NCBI GenBank assembly: GCA_023489025.1
Contig: JAMDCN010000078.1
Location: forward strand, 1-7,281
Reading direction: 5' to 3'
Source: Deltaproteobacteria bacterium
GTDB taxonomy: Bacteria; Desulfobacterota_E; Deferrimicrobia; Deferrimicrobiales; Deferrimicrobiaceae
Length of the DNA: 7,281 nucleotides
The translations under genes were made by a program, and so were the position numbers. Shown in pieces: positions 1 through 4,388 of the stretch. The stretch's first letter is position 1, and every line of letters starts with the position of its first letter. Below the pieces are notes generated by a model. It had not been told where the DNA came from, searched no databases, and saw only the letters and a program-made list of their open reading frames with translations.

Positions 1-110
1 CGAGCGCCATCAAATCCCCACGCGCGGGGATCTACGGGGGATACATCGTCCAGAGAAAAGTCTGTCGCGGTTCCATAGCTGAGTCGAACGTCACTTCCAG
101 GAGTCGTCAT
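1..110 (-). CDS. Start of an unrecognised minus-strand gene, cut by the left edge
   Basis: Reading the minus strand from the ATG at 110-108 gives 36 complete codons without a stop before the window ends. The peptide begins MTTPGSDVRLSYGTATDF and continues with SLDDVSPVDPRAWGFDGA. Support for a real gene is the near-ideal Shine-Dalgarno sequence GGAGGAGG six bases upstream of the ATG, and a minus-strand terminator just before it that would separate it from the tail transcript. The peptide is hydrophilic, acidic and rich in small residues, with no signal peptide or membrane segment. I do not recognise the family. Position after the tail module would suit a further virion, lysis or accessory gene, but this fragment cannot decide. 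The gene is too short here for codon statistics, so the call rests mainly on the ribosome binding site and the open frame. Confidence 0.62.
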   Translation of the reverse strand, partial: MTTPGSDVRLSYGTATDFSLDDVSPVDPRAWGFDGA

Positions 111-116
111 TTCAGG

Positions 117-124
117 CCTCCTCC
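117..124 (-). promoter_or_regulatory. Strong Shine-Dalgarno site for the left-edge gene, partly inside a small hairpin
   Basis: On the minus strand this reads GGAGGAGG, six bases before the ATG at 110, and it fixes that start. Its 5' end overlaps a 5-bp hairpin, TCCGC-AAA-GCGGA (122-134), so folding could cover three bases of the site. Whether this affects translation is unknown. No convincing -10 or -35 box lies between the site and the terminator at 150-175. Confidence 0.65.
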
Positions 125-149
125 GCTTTGCGGAATTTCTTCTTTCCCC

Positions 150-175
150 AAAAGAAAACGGCCCCTCGGGGCCGT
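150..175 (-). terminator. Intrinsic terminator on the minus strand, upstream of the methyltransferase
   Basis: Bases 158-175 form a perfect inverted repeat (ACGGCCCC / GGGGCCGT), folding as a 7-bp GC-rich stem with a 4-base loop. On the minus strand it is followed directly by TTTTCTTTT, the classic layout of a Rho-independent terminator. On the plus strand the hairpin is followed by CGATTTTGCT, a weaker and offset T run, so it could also stop plus-strand transcripts less well. It is the first terminator found downstream of the tailspike gene on the minus strand, but sits about 720 bases past that gene's stop, beyond the whole methyltransferase gene. Confidence 0.8.
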
Positions 176-181
176 CGATTT

Positions 182-190
182 TGCTATCAT
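182..190 (+). promoter_or_regulatory. Extended -10 promoter for the methyltransferase, probably giving a leaderless mRNA
   Basis: The sequence TGCTATCAT fits an extended -10 element: TG, one spacer base, then TATCAT, which differs from TATAAT at one position. The ATG at 197 begins seven bases after the end of the hexamer, where a sigma-70 RNA polymerase would normally start. No -35 hexamer is visible, since the expected place is inside the terminator hairpin, which is compatible with an extended -10 promoter. No Shine-Dalgarno sequence lies before the ATG, in contrast to several neighbouring genes. The assignment is by pattern only, and the host's sigma factor preference is unknown. Confidence 0.5.
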
Positions 191-196
191 CGCCGC

Positions 197-901
197 ATGG
201 ATTTTTTGAAAAACAAATACCCGCACTACGTGAAAAACTACGAGAGCTTCTTCCTCCCCCTCCAGAAACGCGATGTGCGTCTCCTCGAACTGGGGATCTA
301 CAAGGGAGACTCCCTCCGGTTCTGGAGCGAGTTTTTCCCTTCCGGAATCGTCGCCGTCCTCGACAAGGACTCAGTGGACATCACACCAACGAATCCCCGG
401 ATTAAGACCTACCAGGGCCGCCAGGAGGACATCGTTCTCCTGGATCGAATCGCCGCCGAGGTTGCCCCGGACGGGTTCGACGTGATCATCGACGACTGCG
501 CCCACATTGGAGAATTGTGCCGTGCCAGCTTTCGGCACCTGTTCACGAACCACCTGAAGCCCGGCGGGTACTACGTGATCGAGGACTGGGGCACCGGCTA
601 CTGGGGCTCGTGGGTTGACGGTGTACCGTACAGGCCCCGCGAAAATCCAGGCGATGGCGCGTTCCTTCGTCGCGTCAACGCCGTTCTCACGCAAGTTGGA
701 ATCGTCCGCCTCAAGGCCCTCCTAAGCCGGCGGCGGTTTGGCAATCACAATTTCGGGATGGCCGGTTTCGTGAAGGAGCTCGTCGACGAATGCGCCCTCG
801 CCGATATCACCCATCCCGATTACGGATCGCCCCCCATGCGCTCTTCCCGAATCCGAGAGTTGAGAATCTCGCTCGGCCACGTGTTCGTCGTTAAGGCTTA
901 A
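197..901 (+). CDS. Class I SAM-dependent methyltransferase, MycE-like (probable sugar O-methyltransferase)
   Basis: This 234-residue protein should transfer a methyl group from S-adenosylmethionine to a small acceptor, in the cytoplasm. The SAM-binding motif I is LLELGIYKGDSL (29-40), followed by an acidic loop after strand 2 (VLDKD, 54-58). IIDDCAH (97-103) and VIEDWGTGYW (127-136) match the pattern of the mycinamicin-type (MycE) sugar O-methyltransferases, whose acidic pairs bind a divalent metal and whose histidine is catalytic; D99/D100, H103, E129 and D130 are the likely equivalents. The N-terminal HYVKNYESFF (10-19) resembles that family's entry segment, supporting this start over an in-frame TTG at 128 that would run through a terminator hairpin. 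The last strand, LGHVFVVKA, looks complete, so the gene seems intact. It is the only plus-strand gene here and converges with the tailspike gene. Sugar O-methylation is inferred; a secondary-metabolite or lipid acceptor cannot be excluded. Confidence 0.88.
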   Translation: MDFLKNKYPHYVKNYESFFLPLQKRDVRLLELGIYKGDSLRFWSEFFPSGIVAVLDKDSVDITPTNPRIKTYQGRQEDIVLLDRIAAEVAPDGFDVIIDDCAHIGELCRASFRHLFTNHLKPGGYYVIEDWGTGYWGSWVDGVPYRPRENPGDGAFLRRVNAVLTQVGIVRLKALLSRRRFGNHNFGMAGFVKELVDECALADITHPDYGSPPMRSSRIRELRISLGHVFVVKA

Positions 902-2901
902 AGTACCCCCGTCCACGCCATGCCGGTGCCGGTGATCGATACCTCGTACGTGTCTGCGGCCATCAGAAGCTTGATATTCTTCCCGGCATCGTCCCAGGAG
1001 TAGGTCCGTGCAGCGGCAGCGCCGACGTCGTTGGAGGAAACCGCCACGATACTCGATGCTCCTCCCCGCGCGGAGACGAGCAGGATCAGGTCCGTGAACC
1101 CGATCCCGCCGCCCTTCCACCCCCTCACGAGGAAATACCCGCTCTCGTTGGCGATCCCATCGCCGGAGAGATCGACCGCAAGGATCGTCGTGGCCACGCC
1201 GGCCACGTTGACGGGCACTCCGTAATAGCGCTTCACCGCCGGCTGGATGAAAAGTTCGGACGAAAACAGCAAATTCCCCATCGCCGCGGTCGAGTAGAAA
1301 TCCGATCGAACCAGTTCTCGGCTAAGGACGGTGACCCAGCTGAAAGCTCCGAGATTCCCGTAGTATTTCGTCCCGCTTGTGACCGTCGGAAGCGCGTCGT
1401 GAATGCCGCCGAGAATGAGATCGCTGACGCCGGTCGACCGCAGCAAGTGACACCGGTTGCCGCCTCCGACGTCGACCGTGTATTCGGTCAGATCAAGGAC
1501 TCCGATGATATTCCGGGCGGCGCCAAGGACGAACGGTGCGACAGCGTCCCCGCCGGTCGTGCGGGTGTGTTTTTCGAGACTGAAAAAATCGATTTCAAGC
1601 GATTGCGCGTTGGTGTCGGAGATGACCGATCCGTCCGAATCGGGGTCCCCATAGTCCATGCTGCAGTTGGATAGCTTCTTGCCGGTAACGTTGTTGATCC
1701 ACCAGCCCTTGTGGGTGCCGGCCACTCCGCCGCCCACATGACAGTTGCTCCACTTGAGGGTCGTGGAATTCGAGATCGAGTCGAAATAGAAGGCATAGTT
1801 GGTGAGGCCCGAGGTGACGACGTGGTCGAAGTGCACCTGCCAGAGATACTTGTCGTACCCGGCGCCATAGGTGGAGAGAACCTCGAACGCTCGGTATCCG
1901 TTCCAGACGACGATGTTGTGGATTCGGCACTGGTTGAGGGACTTGATCCGGAACGCGATCGCGTTCGCGTTGATCGCACCGGCGCTGACGTAGTTGATCG
2001 AAAGGTCTCCTGCGTGCCCATGTCTCAGATCCAGGTCGAACACGGGATGGCTGGAGTCGGGAAAAATCTTCGTGCGCTCCGGACCATCGCCATAAAACGG
2101 GACGCCAAGCGTATCGATCGGTCCGCCGCTCACGTCGATATTGTAGGCATCCCCCGGAATGTAGACAGACCTTCCACCGGATCCTGCCGCCGCGGCCGCC
2201 GTGAACGCCGCCTGGATCGCGGTGTAATTCTCCGCGGCAGTCTTGCTCCCGCCCGCACCGAACCAGTCCACCCGAAAGATATCGATCGGCAACCACCGAT
2301 CGCCGTCGTCCATCCACAGACCCCGTTGGCCGTCCGTTTTCCCCCGAAGCCTCCCCGCCGTCCCGGCAACCGGGAAACCGGCATCGGCGGAGACCGGCAC
2401 GACGTCGTCGAGCACGCCCACGATGTCCGAAAGCGATCCATTGACAAACTCCAGACCCGTCCCCGCGGGGTTCGTTCGCAAGAACTTCGAAGCGGAGAGG
2501 GCCGGAAACGGAATCGGCCCGGGCAGGGCATGTCCGAGCGGCAACTGCAGCGCCCGGTTCTTGATCTGTTGGAGGAGAATCGTGGCCTTGTCGACCATCT
2601 GCTCGAGCGATTCTTCGTAGAACTGCTCCCCGGTGTTGAGATCCGTTGCCTGCGTGACCGGCGTGTCTCCCTCGATAATGATCGCCGCGTTGAGCGCGGG
2701 GATGAACCCGGCGGCGAAGACTACGTTCCCGGTGCCGGGGAGCGTTCCAGTCACGGTGTAGTGGACGCCCAGCGCCTGCAGGGATCCTGCCACGTAGACC
2801 TTCAGATCGGACGAGGCGAAGACCTCGAAGTCGAACGGATAGGTGGCAAGCACCCCGTTCCCGACGTAGTCTTTGCGGGTATGCGTGGCGGAAATCGTCA
2901 T
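898..2901 (-). CDS. Phage tailspike: adaptor domain plus pectate-lyase-like beta-helix
   Basis: This 667-residue protein is a likely receptor-binding tailspike that recognises, and may cleave, host surface polysaccharide. Residues 1-115 match the common phage tail N-terminal domain (DYVGNGVLATYPFDFEVF near the start, then IIIEGDTPVTQATDL at 74-88, then a short helix), which typically anchors the spike to the particle. Residues 116-205 form a linker. The VDWFGAGGSK...AIQAAFTAAA...VYIPGDAYNI stretch (211-255) is the signature start of the Pectate_lyase_3-type right-handed beta-helix, which seems to continue to about 520. Residues 560-667 look like a separate beta-rich C-terminal domain, possibly for trimerisation or binding. 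No catalytic residues can be assigned. The ATG at 2901 has an AGGAGAGGG ribosome binding site, and the preceding stop is only nine bases away, so translation is probably coupled. Its TAA stop overlaps the stop of the convergent methyltransferase gene. Confidence 0.9.
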   Translation of the reverse strand: MTISATHTRKDYVGNGVLATYPFDFEVFASSDLKVYVAGSLQALGVHYTVTGTLPGTGNVVFAAGFIPALNAAIIIEGDTPVTQATDLNTGEQFYEESLEQMVDKATILLQQIKNRALQLPLGHALPGPIPFPALSASKFLRTNPAGTGLEFVNGSLSDIVGVLDDVVPVSADAGFPVAGTAGRLRGKTDGQRGLWMDDGDRWLPIDIFRVDWFGAGGSKTAAENYTAIQAAFTAAAAAGSGGRSVYIPGDAYNIDVSGGPIDTLGVPFYGDGPERTKIFPDSSHPVFDLDLRHGHAGDLSINYVSAGAINANAIAFRIKSLNQCRIHNIVVWNGYRAFEVLSTYGAGYDKYLWQVHFDHVVTSGLTNYAFYFDSISNSTTLKWSNCHVGGGVAGTHKGWWINNVTGKKLSNCSMDYGDPDSDGSVISDTNAQSLEIDFFSLEKHTRTTGGDAVAPFVLGAARNIIGVLDLTEYTVDVGGGNRCHLLRSTGVSDLILGGIHDALPTVTSGTKYYGNLGAFSWVTVLSRELVRSDFYSTAAMGNLLFSSELFIQPAVKRYYGVPVNVAGVATTILAVDLSGDGIANESGYFLVRGWKGGGIGFTDLILLVSARGGASSIVAVSSNDVGAAAARTYSWDDAGKNIKLLMAADTYEVSITGTGMAWTGVL

Positions 2902-2910
2902 GGCCCTCTC

Positions 2911-4038
2911 CTATCGGGTGATGTTCTGCAGTTCCGCGCTCGTAAAGGCGCGGTTCCAAATTCGGAGATCTCGGAGGTGACCGAAGATCTCACGACCGCC
3001 GGCGGTGTTGGATCCCAGGACCGGGTTGTCGTCGAACGCCATGTCGCCCGCGAAGGCTTCCGCGACGACAGCGCCTCCATCCGTGACGCCCTTGAGCTGC
3101 GCACTCCATGCGATCGCGATCCGGTGGGTCGCGTTCCCGGCCGAGATGACGTTCAGCATTTTCCCGGCGCCGTCGTTGACGGTCAGCGTGGGGCCGAAGG
3201 GTTGGATGTACGTCTGGCCGGCGCCGGCGTCTGCGGCATTCCCGAGGATCCGCTCGTACTGAAGGCCGCCGTTGAAATCGATCCCCATCGCGAGCGTCCC
3301 CACGGCTCCATCAAGAATTCCCGCCTTCGGAAACGTCAGCTTGTCGCCGTTCCTTGTGGCGGTCCCCGCCGTAGTAGGAACCGGAGAGGAACAGAAAATT
3401 CCAGCCTCCAGTTGCGGAGGGGCAACCAGGTGCACGGTCTTGTTCGCTTTGACCGTGAGCCCCGAATTTCTGGCAGCGTTCGCTCCGGTGAAGTTCTCCG
3501 ATGACACCCGGTAGATCCCGTTCCCGATCAGGGTGTATGCGGAGGCGGCGTTCGCGTTGTCGCAGTAGATGTTGCAGTCCGCTGCGATAACGGCGGAGCC
3601 GTCCGCTTTGCGGACATAGAAGGCCAGCGAGTACGCCGCTGCAGGGATTGTGATGGAGCGGACGAACTGCCGATCGGAGGCATCCGCTACCAGCGCCCAT
3701 CGCTTCCCTCCGTACCCGTTCGCGTCATCATCGAAGGTCGCCGTGATCCCGACCTTCGTCCACTGCGCGAGGAGATCCTGCGAGGTGTCGGTCAGGAGCA
3801 TCGAATTGACCCGCGGCCCCTCGATCAACGCCCCCTTCGGTTCGATCCGGAGGACGTTGTTCCCGACAGAGACGAACTTCGTCCCATCGAAGCGCAGAGC
3901 GGCCGTCGCGCGGGTCATGGACAGGGGGCCTGCTCCCCGGTAGATCGCCAGCGGGTTCACGGGATCGCACAGCGGCGCCCAGAACGTCAGATCGTCGTGG
4001 AGCCACCAGGGCTGCGGGTACAGCGCTCGGCGCTTCAT
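2911..4038 (-). CDS. Phage tail protein with CBM-like and LamG-like domains
   Basis: This 375-residue protein is probably an exposed tail or fibre component that binds carbohydrate. The N-terminal part (WWLHDDLTFWAPL at 11-23, ALRFDGTKFV at 47-56) leads into a segment at 77-215 that resembles a carbohydrate-binding jelly roll: NSMLLTDTSQ, a W residue, then SITIPAAAYSLAFYVRKADG at 128-147 and a long run ending PPQLEAG. A TTAGTATRNGDKLTFP linker (222-237) precedes a C-terminal region of about 140 residues ending FGHLRDLRIWNRAFTSAELQ (352-371), the typical closing strand and helix of LamG/concanavalin-like domains. Its ATG lies four bases after the preceding stop and has only a poorly spaced AGGTGG upstream, so it depends on translational coupling. 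Its stop overlaps the tailspike's ribosome binding site. Family assignment is by motif pattern only; a head-fibre role is the main alternative. Confidence 0.82.
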   Translation of the reverse strand: MKRRALYPQPWWLHDDLTFWAPLCDPVNPLAIYRGAGPLSMTRATAALRFDGTKFVSVGNNVLRIEPKGALIEGPRVNSMLLTDTSQDLLAQWTKVGITATFDDDANGYGGKRWALVADASDRQFVRSITIPAAAYSLAFYVRKADGSAVIAADCNIYCDNANAASAYTLIGNGIYRVSSENFTGANAARNSGLTVKANKTVHLVAPPQLEAGIFCSSPVPTTAGTATRNGDKLTFPKAGILDGAVGTLAMGIDFNGGLQYERILGNAADAGAGQTYIQPFGPTLTVNDGAGKMLNVISAGNATHRIAIAWSAQLKGVTDGGAVVAEAFAGDMAFDDNPVLGSNTAGGREIFGHLRDLRIWNRAFTSAELQNITR

Positions 4039-4042
4039 GGGG

Positions 4043-4294
4043 CTACCAAGCCACCTGGATCTCGGTCGCCTGGGCGGTCTTGAGCGTCAGACCTTCCTTG
4101 ACGTCGAACCGCGGGATCGTCATCCCGGGGAACGGCGCCGCGATCGTCAGGAAGGCCGTCCCGGTCGCGTCGTTCGCCGCGTCGTACAGGTCGATCTGCC
4201 CCATCGTCCCGCCCGCGATGAAGATGGACTCGATCACGCAGGCCCGCGGGACTACGTCGAACGTGTCTGCAGTGTGATAATTTTTCCGTGCCAT
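4043..4294 (-). CDS. Small beta-rich phage protein, probably structural
   Basis: This 83-residue protein has no membrane segment or signal peptide. Its pattern is a short N-terminal arm, an alternating segment (FDVVPRACVIESIFIAGG), then GQIDLYDAANDATGTAFLTI (32-51), and a final DVKEGLTLKTAQATEIQVAW (64-83). Strand-turn-strand with IDLYDA and a closing sequence of this kind recur in small proteins next to phage tail or head-tail genes, but their exact role is often unknown, so a functional name would be a guess. The start is fixed by GGAGG at 4303-4307, eight bases before the ATG. It is the first gene after the terminator at 4325-4345 and starts the three-gene tail block. A decoration, fibre-base or tail-accessory protein would fit. 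Confidence 0.8.
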   Translation of the reverse strand: MARKNYHTADTFDVVPRACVIESIFIAGGTMGQIDLYDAANDATGTAFLTIAAPFPGMTIPRFDVKEGLTLKTAQATEIQVAW

Positions 4295-4324
4295 GAGAGA
4301 ATCCTCCTTTTCCGTCTGGAAATG

Positions 4325-4345
4325 AAAAAGCCCCTCGAGGGGGTC
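4325..4345 (-). terminator. Intrinsic terminator between the large virion gene and the tail genes
   Basis: On the minus strand CCCCTCGAGGGG (4342-4331) can form a short GC stem with a TCGA loop, then C and TTTTT. A C·C mismatch limits extension, although further A-T and G·T pairs are possible, so it is weaker than the terminator at 150-175. It lies about 45 bases after the large gene's stop and ends just before the ribosome binding site of the small gene. No promoter is visible between it and that gene, so read-through of this terminator, or an unrecognised phage promoter, would be needed to express the tail genes. It may set their level relative to the large protein. Confidence 0.65.
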
Positions 4346-4362
4346 TGTACGGTGCTACCTAT

Positions 4363-4380
4363 CCGCCGGATTCCCGACGG
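4363..4380 (-). other. RNA hairpin just downstream of the large gene's stop
   Basis: On the minus strand this reads CCGTCGG-GAAT-CCGGCGG, a 7-bp stem with one T·G (U·G in RNA) wobble and a 4-base loop. On the plus strand the same position would be a C·A mismatch, so the fold is favoured only in the minus-strand transcript. It starts eight bases after the TAG at 4391-4389 and lacks a following T run, so it is not itself a terminator. It could protect the 3' end of the upstream message or pair with the adjacent terminator as a tandem structure. No such function is shown. Confidence 0.5.
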
Positions 4381-4388
4381 TTCGTAAA

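Noticed and set aside
14..31. Perfect 6-bp inverted repeat ATCCCC / GGGGAT
   Set aside because: It lies inside the open frame at the left edge, has no T run, and is explained by the coding sequence.
128..196. N-terminal extension of the methyltransferase from a TTG at 128
   Set aside because: It would translate through a terminator hairpin and the likely promoter, adds unrelated Arg-rich sequence, and has no ribosome binding site.
1595..2959. Minus-strand open frame of 454 codons overlapping the tailspike gene in another frame
   Set aside because: Arg-rich shadow frame; the tailspike frame has the adaptor and beta-helix motifs and a proper ribosome binding site.
1711..3504. Plus-strand open frame of 597 codons antisense to the tailspike and CBM/LamG-like genes
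   Set aside because: It lies in exact codon register with the minus-strand genes, so its stops would need TTA, CTA or TCA codons in the sense genes, which are rare in GC-rich DNA. Its protein is Arg/Gly/Asp-rich with no domain pattern.
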